Assembly (NCBI GenBank): GCA_920105625.2
Contig: CAKKTE020000077.1
Span: 1,779,723-1,843,722, forward strand
Reading direction: 5' to 3'
Length of the DNA stretch: 64,000 nucleotides
Source of the DNA: Clusia tigrina
Taxonomy: Eukaryota; Arthropoda; Insecta; Diptera; Clusiidae
Below, one piece after another: positions 10,430 to 19,894 of this stretch. The notes below the pieces were generated by a model. It worked only from the letters and a program-made list of their open reading frames with translations. It did no database searches and was not told the DNA's origin. How positions within the stretch are numbered: position 1 is the first letter of the stretch; each line of letters begins with the position of its first letter. The position numbers and the translations under genes were made by a program.

Positions 10430-11422
10430 GTGACCATTGACTATCATTCAGTCGAGGAACTTCTACAGAAGTTCTGGGAGGTGGAAGAACCACCTAAGGA
10501 AAAGAGACTTTCCCCCAGTGATAAAGCATGTCTTGATTTGTATACACGCACTACGTATCGGGAATCTTCTGGGCAATATGTGTTGGAATTACCATTCAAG
10601 TCGACACACCGCCCCGAGGAAGCACTCGGATCATCCCGTCATATTGCACTCAAACAATTTCAACGGAATGAAGCAAGATTGTTGCGGAACCCTGATCAGA
10701 TGCAGCAATACGACTCAGTGGTGCTAGAGTATTTGGAACTCGTCCATATGATCCAAATACCAACCCCACATCACTTCTCATCCGGACACTACTATCTACC
10801 ACATCATGCGGTGTTCAAGCCTGAAAGCACGTCCACTAAATTACGGGTGGTGTTTAATGCATCCCAGCCAACGACTAATACAGTCAGTCCAAACGACGTG
10901 TTACATACAGGACCAACGCTACAAGCTGACTTGACACAGTTGATCGTACGCTGGCGAATGTTTAAATTCGTGTTCAATGGGGATTTACAAAAAATGTATC
11001 GGCAAATCAAGGTGGCTCCTTATCAGACTCCTTATCAGCGTATAGTATTTCGGCACTCGCCGAATAACCCTGTATCTGACTACGAACTGCGAACGGTCAC
11101 CTTTGGTGTTAATTGTGCTCCCTACCTCGAAATTAGAACACTCCGACAATTAGCTACTGACGTAGGACAAGACCTGCCCTTAGCCGCGCAGGTGTTATGA
11201 GACTGCATGTATGTGGATGACGCATTGGTGGGCACTCACGATGTTGACACGGCGATACGAACTCGTGACGAGTTGATTCGTGCTCTCGATTCAGCCGGTT
11301 TCTCTATGCGTAAATGGACCGCAAATACAGCGGCCATTTTAGAATCGTTACCCACCGTATTGCGGGAAGACTTCTTAAAGCTTGATGAAGCCACTCTGAC
11401 CAAAACCTTAGGGGTTTGTTGA
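10430..11422 (+). pseudogene. BEL-2 reverse transcriptase with an in-frame stop before YVDD
   Basis: The pre-RT linker (RLSPSDKACLDLY, then SGQYVLELPFKS) leads into LRVVFNASQPTTNTVSPND, FVFNGDLQKMYRQIKV (first catalytic Asp) and TVTFGVNCAPYLEIR. A TGA at 11198-11200 interrupts the frame. The same frame continues at 11207 with CMYVDDALVGTHD, the catalytic core, and ends LRK-type with MRKWTANTA, then EATLTKTLGV. A single C-to-T change of CGA would create this TGA. All active-site residues are present. The RT would make element cDNA inside the particle. Confidence 0.88.
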
Positions 11423-12131
11423 AATGCAAGGTCCGATCAGTTTTACTTTCACATTCACCCAATCTGTTTCGAACCCCGAAACACCAAACGAAAGGTGCTG
11501 TCCATAATAGCTCAACTTTTCGATCCTGCCGGGTGGTTAGCTCCCGTTGTGATTACAGCAAAGATATTGATGCATCTGGGTTGAACAGATTGATTGGGAT
11601 GACCCGTTAACTGACGCCTCCTCCAGACAATGGGAAGATTTTTTAACTGCATATGACGACATCTCTCAAATTCGTATCCCTTGCTGGGTGGATTCATCAC
11701 TCGGGGGTAATATACAGTTCCAGGCATTTTGTGACGCATCTCAGGCGGCATATGCCGCAGCGATCTACGTTCGAAACCAGTCGGAGAACCAGATTTCATC
11801 GCACTTATTGGTGGCAAAATCGCGCGTCGCACCCTTAAAAACCCAATCACTACTTCGATTGGAGCTTTGTGGGGCCGTTCTTTTGACAGAACTGATAACA
11901 CCATTGATGAAGATGCTTGGCATCTCCCTTGACAATCTATTCTGTTGGAGCGACTCGACCATCGTGTTGGCCTGGCTCCGTAAATCCCCGCATACGTGGA
12001 AGAATTTCGTTGCTAATCGTGTCACCTCTGTGTCTGAAAAGGTTGGAGTGGCCTGCTGGAGGCACGTGAAATCAGAAGATAACCCCGCGGACCTCGCTAG
12101 CCGAGGAATGGTGCCTGCTGCATTTCGTTAA
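11423..12131 (+). pseudogene. BEL-2 RNase H region
   Basis: After a frame change near 11420, the connection segment (KRKVLSIIAQLFDPAGWL-like, read in several frames) is followed at 11688-12131 by FQAFCDASQAAYAAAIYVR (catalytic Asp of RNase H), LLRLELCGAVLLTELI (Glu), LFCWSDSTIVLAWLR (Asp) and RHVKSEDNPADLASRG. These are the expected RNase H motifs of BEL/Pao elements. It would degrade RNA in RNA:DNA hybrids. The open part ends with TAA at 12129-12131, shortly before the integrase region. Confidence 0.85.
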
Positions 12132-12212
12132 AGCTCCTTATGGTAGAACGGCCCGAAGTGGCTCTGTCTCCAACAACAGCTATGGCCACAAACTTCAGAC
12201 ACGACCAATGCG

Positions 12213-13781
12213 GTGACGATGGAGGAGCAGCGAGTCGTATCTACTCACACCATACAAGTTCTGCAACACGCCGACTTGGTATTACGTTTTTCTTCGCTTT
12301 CACGAGCTCTGCGGGTAATCTGCTACGTCAAGCGATTCCTGATGTATACCATGCGAGAGTCACGCCACTACGCCCCACCACGAGGTTCGCCAATCTCCGC
12401 GAAAGAAATACGTGCTGTCTCCCATCTTTTAATTAGGTTGACTCAACAACTCTATTATCCGAAGGAGTACACCGCCCTACGGGACAACCAGCCGATATCG
12501 AACTCGAGCTCCTTAATCACTCTGAATCTGTTTTTGCACTCGGATTGGTCGATCCGAGTGAACGGACGTCTGGCACATTCCAACCAGATCCCATTCTCGG
12601 AGCGACATCCACAAATTCTCCCATATCACGGTAATTTTACCATTCGATCAATAAATTGATCCATAAAATATCAGTACATGGGGGTAATCAACTGATGCTA
12701 CGGTTGCTTAGGACTCAATACTGGGTTCCGCGAGCTAAGGTCTAAGGTCAAGGGTACCATTCTGCGATGCAAAACCTGTCTAATCGAAACACAGCGCCGC
12801 CTATCCCAGATAATGGCTCCCCTACCACCAGAGCGAGCTACTCTATGTCGTCCATTCACTACCGTCGGGGTGGATTTTGCTGGCCCATTTGACATTTAAA
12901 CATTTCAAGGTCGGGGATGCAGACTGACAAATGGATATGTTTGCGTTTTTGTATGCTTCGCCACTAAGGCCGTACATCTGGAACCAACTACCGATTTGAG
13001 TTCGCCCGCATTTTTAGCGGCATTGTCTCGATTTATAGGACGCCGGGGGTATCCCGCCCACATTCCTTCCGATAACGGTAGGAATTTTGTAGGTGCAGAA
13101 AAAGCAATCCGCCTTACCCTTGCTCGAGTGCTCCGAGAAGTTACAGAACAGAGCACCTCCCAATACCTGTACCACAAGTTAGAATGGCAGTTCATTCCGC
13201 CGAACGCTCCACACATGGGGGGATTGTGGGAAGCTGCGGTAAAGAGTTTTAAACTACACTTCAAGCGAATGGAATGCCAACTGAAATACACTTTTGAAGA
13301 GTTTTCCACCGTATTAGCTCGTATCGAAGCATGTCTTAACTCGCGTCCGATCGGCTCACTAACCAATGATCCTACAGATCTGCAACCACTGACCCCGAGA
13401 CACTTCTTAGTGGGGGGCCCACTTTTATCATTAACGGCTCCAGAAGAGGCGACCCACTACCTCTCCATACTCAATCGATGGAGGAGACTCGAAGCATTCT
13501 CCCAGAAGTTAGCGGATCGATGGGGGACAGAGTATCTGTTGGAATGCCAACGAAGATCTAAATGGCAGACAGTCGAAGAAAACGTCGAAACCGGAGACTT
13601 GGTTGTACTACTGGAGGATCAGCTCCCACCAAATGCATGGCGTTTGGGGAGAATCATTGAAGTGCACCCCGATGCGAACGGTAAGGTGCGAAGTGTGAAA
13701 GTGCGGACCGCACGCGGAATCCTCACGCGACCCATAGTCAAGTTGGTATTGCTCCCTAGAGCGAAACCCACCACCGAGTAG
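12213..13781 (+). pseudogene. BEL-2 integrase
   Basis: The N-terminal part is in pieces: 12213-12659 carries the pre-integrase region with LRVNGRLAHSNQI, and the zinc-binding stretch (about 12640-12790) is broken by stops. The core reads V-D-F-A-G-P-F at about 12870-12890 (first Asp, another frame). Then 12996-13781 is open, with IPSDNGRNFVGAEKAI (second Asp), PPNAPHMGGLWEAAVKSFK (catalytic Glu), LTPRHFLVGGPLL and the C-terminal WRLGRIIEVHPDANGKVRSV. The D, D, E residues are all visible. Integrase joins element DNA to the chromosome; this copy cannot make the full protein. Confidence 0.87.
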
Positions 13782-14093
13782 CCACTCGACCGTGCTGGGA
13801 AAATCTTGTAGCATTTAGTTCTTAGCAACCTTTTTAATTCTTTGCATCGGATCCCTTAAAAACACATAGACATTAGAACTATCCTATAGTATACAGTAAA
13901 TAGACCCACGTATATCTATCCACTATGCAATGTCTATATAGTATGCCGCCTCATGCTGTGAGTAGGATATCGTCGATATTAGAAAACCATAGAGTAAACT
14001 TAGTTATTTGAATGGTTATAACACATTACTATCACAAACTAATCATGCTTCACTGTCATTCCATCTCTAGATTACCACTACCCTCCCGGCAGA
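13782..14093 (+). other. BEL-2 spacer after integrase
   Basis: About 310 bases between the integrase stop and the extra zinc-knuckle ORF. AT-rich, with stops in all frames and no motif that I recognise. It may include a splice or readthrough signal for the downstream ORF, but none is visible. Confidence 0.5.
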
Positions 14094-14215
14094 ATGGAAG
14101 CCCAGCGAGGATGCTGGAGAGGACGGCGATATATAGGCCCCCCTAGGGTATTCGTACCCTGTGCGCTACCGGTCATGCCGTCTCCGGCTACTATCGCCGC
14201 AGACCAACACGTGCA

Positions 14216-14842
14216 GTGTCGTCCCGAGCAGCCCGGCCCATTCTCCGTGCCGCATCCACCGCGGCGCAACTTGATGAAGATAGACATGGATCAGTCACCG
14301 CCAACATTCTCCGTGCCGCATCCACCGCGGCGCAACTTGATGAAGATAGACATGGATCAGTCACCGCCCCCATTTTCCGTGCCGCATCCACCGCGGTGCA
14401 ACTTGATGAAGATAGACGTGGATCAGCCATCGCCCCTATTCAGCCATCGCCCCTATTCACAGGGTCGCAGCCACCGCGGCGACACCTAACACCAATCCAG
14501 ACAGGCGCGATCGAGCCGAGACCACGGGCAGTGGCAGTTCCTTTGCTGAAGAGACCTCCCAGAGCGGTTTGCCCGCAGCCCAAGCCAAGGAACCCGCCGA
14601 TGAAACGACCAGCCCTACCCCCACCGGTCCTCAATCAACGGTGTAAAATGTGCCGGAGGTGGGGTCATATAATGGAAGGGTGTGAAGCCTTCCTCGCCCT
14701 TTCCGCCATGAAGAGATGGGACCAGGTAGTAGCACGGATCTTGTGCTTCAAGTGCCTGGAGCCCAAGCATATGGCCTCACGATGCCAGAAGCCGCCGTGT
14801 GCCATATGCCGGTGTGATCACCACACCACCCTCCACGTGTGA
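14216..14842 (+). CDS. Extra zinc-knuckle ORF downstream of BEL-2 integrase
   Basis: A 208-residue open frame lies between integrase and the right LTR. Its N-terminal third is three copies of a 22-residue repeat (ILRAASTAAQLDEDRHGSVT and variants). A Pro/Arg-rich linker follows, then a cysteine cluster: CKMCRRWGHIMEGC, ILCFKCLEPKHMASRC and CAICRCDHHTTLH. The last two resemble the RNA-binding end of BEL/Pao Gag, including the H-H-T-x-L-H ending. BEL-2 already has such a module in gag at 9441-9761, so this is a second, different one. It could be an accessory protein or captured gag sequence. The ATG at 14216 is the first in frame, but a start further upstream or a spliced start is possible. Confidence 0.6.
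   Translation: MSSRAARPILRAASTAAQLDEDRHGSVTANILRAASTAAQLDEDRHGSVTAPIFRAASTAVQLDEDRRGSAIAPIQPSPLFTGSQPPRRHLTPIQTGAIEPRPRAVAVPLLKRPPRAVCPQPKPRNPPMKRPALPPPVLNQRCKMCRRWGHIMEGCEAFLALSAMKRWDQVVARILCFKCLEPKHMASRCQKPPCAICRCDHHTTLHV
14241..14438 (+). repeat. 66-bp tandem repeat, three units, open in two frames
   Basis: Units start at 14241, 14307 and 14373, each beginning TTCTCCGTGCCGCATCCACC (one T/C change in the third). Because 66 is a multiple of three, the array is open in two forward frames: one gives ILRAASTAAQLDEDRHGSVT repeats that run into the zinc-knuckle frame, the other (from 14094) gives FSVPHPPRRNLMKIDMDQSP repeats that end at 14489. Confidence 0.95.
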
Positions 14843-14907
14843 GGGGTCACTGTGTGGGGCTCGGCGAGATCATTCCGTTTCTCTTGCAATACTGCAAGGT
14901 GGCGGCA

Positions 14908-15396
14908 TGTTCGTGCCGAGTCCCCTCTCTAGATTGCTGTGACCTGATGCGATATCACCATGCTGCTGCTCTCGGTTAAGGGCAGCGTGACGTCGAGAGA
15001 ATTCTAGACGTCATGTCGTCTAAGGCAGAGAGCAGCAGTATCGGATGATCTTTTTAAGCAAGGTACAGCCGTCTCTGTCTCTTTCAAATTCGGATGTTAC
15101 GAGCTCTCGCGCAGCAGCGTGAGCAGAAGCTCGCTCACTTCATTTGAACATCTCGAAGAAGCAACATCAGTTCCAGCAACGAAAAATCACTTCCATCGGT
15201 ATAACGCCGCATTTCTCATTGTATATATAAGAAACCTTGTAAACGTTTATAAAACTAAAGTGTACACTATTAGTAAGACTAAAATCATAGGATTCATCTT
15301 AATCAATAAAACAATAACCATAAGTTTAAAAGTTATATCGTTTTTCCCAAAAAATAAATCTTCTGCTATTTCACCAACTACTACGCCGCAACTACA
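14908..15396 (+). repeat. BEL-2 right (3') LTR
   Basis: 489 bp, same ends as the left LTR, followed by the AACAT duplication at 15397-15401. TATATAAG and AATAAA boxes are at the matching positions. It differs from the left LTR at about 20 sites by eye. Confidence 0.93.
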
Positions 15397-15401
15397 AACA
15401 T

Positions 15402-15672
15402 AGTTCACTTTTATCGAATTCCATAATTGTCGGTCCCTCAAATAGTGGAAAGACTAATGTTATGATAAGTTTAATAGAAAGTTCTAATGGTCTTCAATTT
15501 GAGAATGAATGTGTATAATGTATGAGCCGTTGTATACATTTTCTGAAGATGATTATCTTTTACCACTGGAGAATGCAAAGCATAATTCTATTATTATATT
15601 TGATGATGTTGCTTGTAAGAAACAAAATTATATTCGGTCATATTTTTGTAGGGGGAGACATAAAAACATAGA
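15402..15672 (+). pseudogene. Polinton/adintovirus-like packaging ATPase, central piece with Walker A and B
   Basis: Directly after the BEL-2 duplication, the frame reads into IIVGPSNSGKTN, with the Walker A P-loop GPSNSGKT at 15432-15455, then hits TAA at 15516. After a frame change it continues to NSIIIFDDVACKKQ, with the Walker B hydrophobic-D-D at about 15590-15607, and YFCRGRHKNID just before the mariner insertion. GPSxSGKT followed by IIIFDDVxxxKQxxIRxYFxxGRH is the pattern I associate with FtsK/HerA-type genome-packaging ATPases of Polinton/Maverick elements and adintoviruses in arthropods. The gene is dead: frameshift, BEL-2 upstream, mariner downstream. Confidence 0.72.
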
Positions 15673-15674
15673 TA

Positions 15675-16609
15675 CGAGGGCGGATTGATATTCAAGCTAC
15701 CTACCGCTAGATGGCAGCACAAACACAAAAACTTTTTTTTTTAGAAATTGCGATCTGTCAAACGTCAGCTGTTAAAATTTCACTCAAATTCATCGATTAG
15801 TTTATTTGTTGTAGTCGTTTGAAGTAAGCAAGTTTTGTGTTTCTTGAAAAATGTAAAAAAGCGAATTTCGTGCAGTGATTAAACACTATTATTTGAAAGG
15901 GATAACGGCGAAAGAGACAAAAGAAAATCGTAATCCTGTTGATATGTGGCGTCGATTAATAACTGTTGATGAAACGTGGGTCCACCATTACACACCTGAA
16001 ACCAAAAATCAATCGAAACAATGGGTGGAAGCTGGTGGAAGTGCTCCGAAGAAGGCGAAGGCAGTGAAATCGGCTGGCAAGGTTATGGCCACTGTATTTT
16101 GGGATGCACACGGAATATTGCTCATATATTATCTTGAAAAAGGATCCACAATCACAGGAAAGTATTATCGTGCATTATTGGATCAATTGATTGATGCAAT
16201 CAAGGAAAACGACCACATTTAAAGAAGAAAAAAATGCTCTTTCTGCGCGACAACGCACCGGTTCACACAGCATTAGATGCGATGCTAAAATTACGTGAAA
16301 TACACTTCGAATTGGTTAATCATCCATCTTATAGTCCAGATTTAGCTCCTAGTGACTTTTTCCTGTTTCCAAACTTGAAAAAATGGCTCGCAGCAAAAAG
16401 ATTCATCTCAAACGAAGAAGTGATTCCAGAAACTAACGAGTATTTTGAGGGGTTCCCGAAATCGTATTATTCAGATGGTATAAAAAAGTTGGATTATCGT
16501 CTTACTAAGTGTGTCGAAGTAAAAGGAGACTATGTTGAGAAATAAATGGTTTTGGAAAAAAAAAATGTTTTTTTCCTACTTAGGTAGCTTCAATATCAAT
16601 CCGCCCTCG
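15675..16609 (+). mobile_element. mariner element, internally deleted
   Basis: A Tc1/mariner DNA transposon with near-perfect inverted ends, CGAGGGCGGATTGATATT...AATATCAATCCGCCCTCG, extending to about 35 bp (GTAGCTT / CTACCTA). It is flanked by TA at 15673-15674 and 16610-16611. Length is 935 bp against about 1.3 kb for a complete mariner. The missing part is in the N-terminal half of the transposase. Without a source of transposase it would be immobile. It sits exactly within the ATPase gene fragment, whose frame continues on the other side. Confidence 0.95.
15851..16545 (+). pseudogene. mariner transposase, N-terminal deletion
   Basis: ATG at 15851 is followed at once by TAA, then by SEFRAVIKHYYLKGITAKE, the start of the mariner helix-turn-helix domain. 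After about 25 residues the sequence jumps to NPVDMWRRLITVDETWVHHY (first Asp of DD34D), so most of the DNA-binding domain is gone (roughly 350 bases). A frameshift near 16211 precedes FLRDNAPVHTA (second Asp; H/Q-D-N in typical copies, R-D-N here). YSPDLAPSDFFLFPNLKKWL (third Asp) follows. The catalytic triad survives but the protein is not made. The family call is certain. Confidence 0.95.
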
Positions 16610-16611
16610 TA

Positions 16612-16760
16612 GTTTTTACTTTTGTTGAACATATAATACGTGATAACATTTAATACGTGATAATTGGGAGGATAAATATAGCTTTCTAGTTATCAGTAAA
16701 GAAGAACCTTTACATTGCGGTCGTTATAGGAAGGGGTTTGATATATTTATTCAGATATAA
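16612..16760 (+). pseudogene. Polinton/adintovirus-like packaging ATPase, C-terminal piece
   Basis: Right after the mariner, the frame of the central piece resumes with SFYFC and hits a stop. Two small frame changes later, HLIRDN is readable at 16647-16664, and a third stretch runs to GRYRKGFDIFI and a TAA at 16758-16760. HLIRDN and the R-x-R-K-G-F-D ending are at the places expected for the C-terminal part of this ATPase group. The stretch is short and decayed, and its assignment leans on continuity with the piece before the mariner. Confidence 0.6.
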
Positions 16761-16830
16761 AAGAAGAGACATGGATTATTATATGTTTAGTATGTCAATG
16801 TCAATTAACATTTGAACAGCTAAATAGAAA

Positions 16831-17005
16831 ATGAATGAAAAGCTTTTTAAAGATATTATAAATAACAGAAGCGTATTACGGACAAGCAGATTTCAGAAAA
16901 CCTTTTAGAAGATACATTCAAACCTATTACTAAACCACTCAATGAATTAATTGAAAAGACCAAAGCAACTGATGCAAATAATACAACAATCAATGGAAAA
17001 GAATA
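16831..17005 (+). pseudogene. Second Polinton-like gene, N-terminal piece (DUF8207-like)
   Basis: Seventy bases after the ATPase remnant, an ATG at 16831 starts a frame that shifts once and then reads LLEDTFKPITKPLNELIEKT, a helical segment with the F-K-P-I-x-x-P-L pattern. I associate this with an arthropod protein family that lies next to packaging ATPases in Polinton/adintovirus-like elements; I believe it corresponds to DUF8207, from memory only. The frame runs into the Jockey-B poly(A) tail. Its other half is at 21502-22158. Function unknown; a virion or replication role is a guess. Confidence 0.5.
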
Positions 17006-17099
17006 TTTTTTTTTTATTACAAGAATTTATTATTTATTGAATTTGCTTAAATTAAGTCTAACAATAAGTATATCAAATCTTAAAACTAAAAAATAATTT

Positions 17100-19727
17100 T
17101 AACCCGAATTGTATTTGGCCATCAAAATTTCGGTTCTGCTTCGCTCTTCAAAAGGCCGGAAGGTCTCTTCTCTGCAGGCGGGATCGGCTTATCAGTTTTG
17201 CGAGGGATTTAGCTAGTGGATTCGGGTAATTTTCCAGTTTTGCTATGTATATCTGATTTCTAGCATTTATTTCTGTGATAACTGTTGGTATTTTCAGGTC
17301 TTTGTGAATATTAACGTTACGCATGTACCATGGAGCACCTGTTATTCGACTGAAACCTTTGAATTATGGCAATGTTAGAAGCGGATGCATTACCCCACAG
17401 TTGAATCCCGTACAACCATATCGGCTTAATAACTGCATTGTATAGGAGGATTTTGTATTCTAGGCTTAAGGTAGATTTGTGGTTTATTAGCCAATGCTTG
17501 CTTGGCGACCTTCAACTTCATATTTAAAATTTTAGTTGAAATGTGCGTACGCCAAGTTAAGCGCCTGTCTAAATGAATGCCGATATAGGTGACTTCATTA
17601 GCTTGTGGAATCTCAATATTATCGAGCCGAATGGCTGGACACGTACCAGGCCTCAAAGAGAATGTTACGCGTTTGCTTTTTTGCTCATTGACCTTTATAC
17701 GCCACATTCCTAACCATTCTTCTACCCTAACTAAGTGCTCTTGTAGAGCTCTCGACGTCTTTATCGAACATTTGTTGCAACTGAGTATGGCAGTATCATC
17801 CGCAAATGTTGAAATTAGCGTGCTTTCACTTATAGGAGTATCAGATGTGAATATTACATATAATGTAGGGCCTAGAACTATACCTTGGGGCACACCGGCT
17901 AAAATTGGAAAATCTTCGGGAATGAATTCGTTTACTTTTACCCTGAAACGTCTATTGGATAAGTAAGACTCAAGAGTTTTATGATAGCTTTTTGGGAGAA
18001 ACTTTTTGATTTTGAACATCAGTCCTTGATGCCATACATTATCAAATGCTTGAGCCACGTCAAGGAATATTGCAGAGCAAAACTCCCCGAGTTCAAATGC
18101 TTTTCTTATTTTATTTGAAATTCGATTGATTTGCTCAATAGTGCTGTGCTTTTCGCGAAAACCGAATTGGTGTTGCGGTATTACGCTATGTTCATGAAGA
18201 AAAGCAGATAGTTTATTTAATAGAAGCTTCTCAAACAGTTTGGAAAGGCAAGGCAACAGGCTGATAGGTCTATATGATGACGGTAGCGTTGCGTCTTGCC
18301 CAAGATTGCGTTAAAAAGCTTACAGAGAAATGCTGATGCAGAATCTGGTAACTGTTTTAGCATTTTCGGGGTAATATTATTGAATCCAGGTGATTTTTTT
18401 GGATTCAGCTGTTTAATTTGTTTGGCTATTTCTGGAAGGGAAATTTTAATAGGCTGAGCAGTCTCAGTACTGCAAGGTAAGGCAGGCAGTGCAAAGGAGT
18501 TTGTAGCCATATTCGGCTGGAACACGTTGCATAGATGTTGTGCAAAGCAGAGTGCTTTTTCTTGATCGCTTTCAGCCCACGCGCCGTACGGGTTTCTTAT
18601 AGGTTTTACACCTTCCATTGGAGGCTTAAAGTTTTTAGATGCCTTCCAAAGGGAATACCTTTCGGTAGAATTTGGGGTTACCTTCTTCAGGTACTCTTTT
18701 AGGTTTTTATCCTCCTCCTTTGTAAGAGCATCTTTAAGCGCCCTTTCGGCAAGATTGTATTTAGAGATGGGTTGCGATGTTTCTGCCATTCTCTGCGCAG
18801 CCGTCGTTTCTGTGCTACAAGTTTTTCAATTTGGCTATTTGTACAGGCATACTTGCACTTTCTAGAAGAATTTTTTGGCGTTGCCACTGCGGCTGCAGTC
18901 GCTAGCATGGAGTTGAAAATATCAATATTATTATCTATATCATCTGCATGTTTTACCTCAACTCTTGTAGAGATATGACTACTAATATACTTTTTGTATT
19001 TTAACCAATCGGTTTGGTTGGTCCCTAGGCGAAACTGTGGGCTTGTATATTCTGGTTGTTCATAAAGGTTGATTATTACAGGCGAGTGATCAGAGGACAG
19101 ATCGACACAGATTTCCGCTGATACTAAAGACATATCTATATTTTTAGAAATAGCAAAATCAATAAGATCAGGAATTTTCTTTGGGTCTGTTGGCCAATAA
19201 GTGGGCTGTCCTGGTGAGACAAAATCGAATTTACTATGTCTGATAGTTATTGGATTGTACAATTGTCGGCCTTTTGGATTAATTAGGCGAGAGCCCCAGT
19301 GTTTATGTTTCGCATTATAATCACCGCCAGCTATAAATCTATCACCAAGGGAATCAAAAAGTTCTTTAAATTGAGTTTCTGTTACAGTAAAACGGGGTGG
19401 GCAGTATATAGCTGAAAGCGTCAGGTCTTTGCCACGATTTTTAATAGATACTGATGTAGCTTGCATCCATTGCATCGAATGCGATTGCATAAGATGATGC
19501 TTAAGCCGATTTCTGATTAGAATAGCCGTACCGCCATGTGCCTTACCATCAGGATGATTTGTGTTATAAAATTTGAAGCCTGGGAGATGAAAGTTGTATT
19601 TGTTTGTGAGATGTGTTTCAGACAAAAGCATAACATCAATTTCGTGGTCATGTAGAAACTTATTAAGGGCTAGTTTATGCTGGTTAACACCGTTTGCGTT
19701 CCATAAACATATTTTTAACAAACTCAT
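17100..19727 (-). pseudogene. Jockey-B ORF2: endonuclease plus reverse transcriptase
   Basis: The ATG at 19727 starts an apurinic-type endonuclease with KICLWNANGVNQHK, DVMLLSETHLT (catalytic Glu), FIAGGDYNAKHKHWGSRL (D-x-N) and LSSDHSPVI (the conserved SDH). The frame changes at about 18700-18790 and again at 18217-18256. RT follows with FREKHSTIEQINRI, IFLDVAQAFDNVWHQGL (first Asp), AGVPQGIVLGPTLYVIFTSD and STFADDTAILSCN (FADD). A decayed C-terminal region runs to about 17100. The catalytic residues are intact; two frameshifts and the loss of frame after 17426 kill it. Its normal job is to nick target DNA and copy LINE RNA there. Confidence 0.93.
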
Positions 19728-19894
19728 TTTTTATTTACAAGAGTTTGGATCATCTGATTTTGAGCTTTAATTAAATCTTGTAGCATATTTTGCACTGTAG
19801 ACATGAATTGAGTCATACACTGAGTAAGATTTAGGATCATGGCTTCCACTCCACTATTAGATGCATTGTTATTGTTAACTTGCCGTACGTTACC

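Larger units (their letters stand above)
4893..15396 (+). mobile_element. BEL-2: full-length but inactivated BEL/Pao LTR retrotransposon
   Basis: Two 489-bp direct LTRs (4893-5381 and 14908-15396) both begin TGTTCGTGCC and end CTACA. They are flanked by the perfect 5-bp target-site duplication AACAT (4888-4892 and 15397-15401). A primer-binding site follows the left LTR. The coding region is in BEL/Pao order: gag, zinc knuckles, protease, RT, RNase H, integrase. An extra zinc-knuckle ORF lies before the right LTR. I counted about 20 LTR differences by eye (about 4%), so insertion is not recent. The coding frame is broken in many places. A probable solo LTR of another element lies in its leader. 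Confidence 0.92.
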
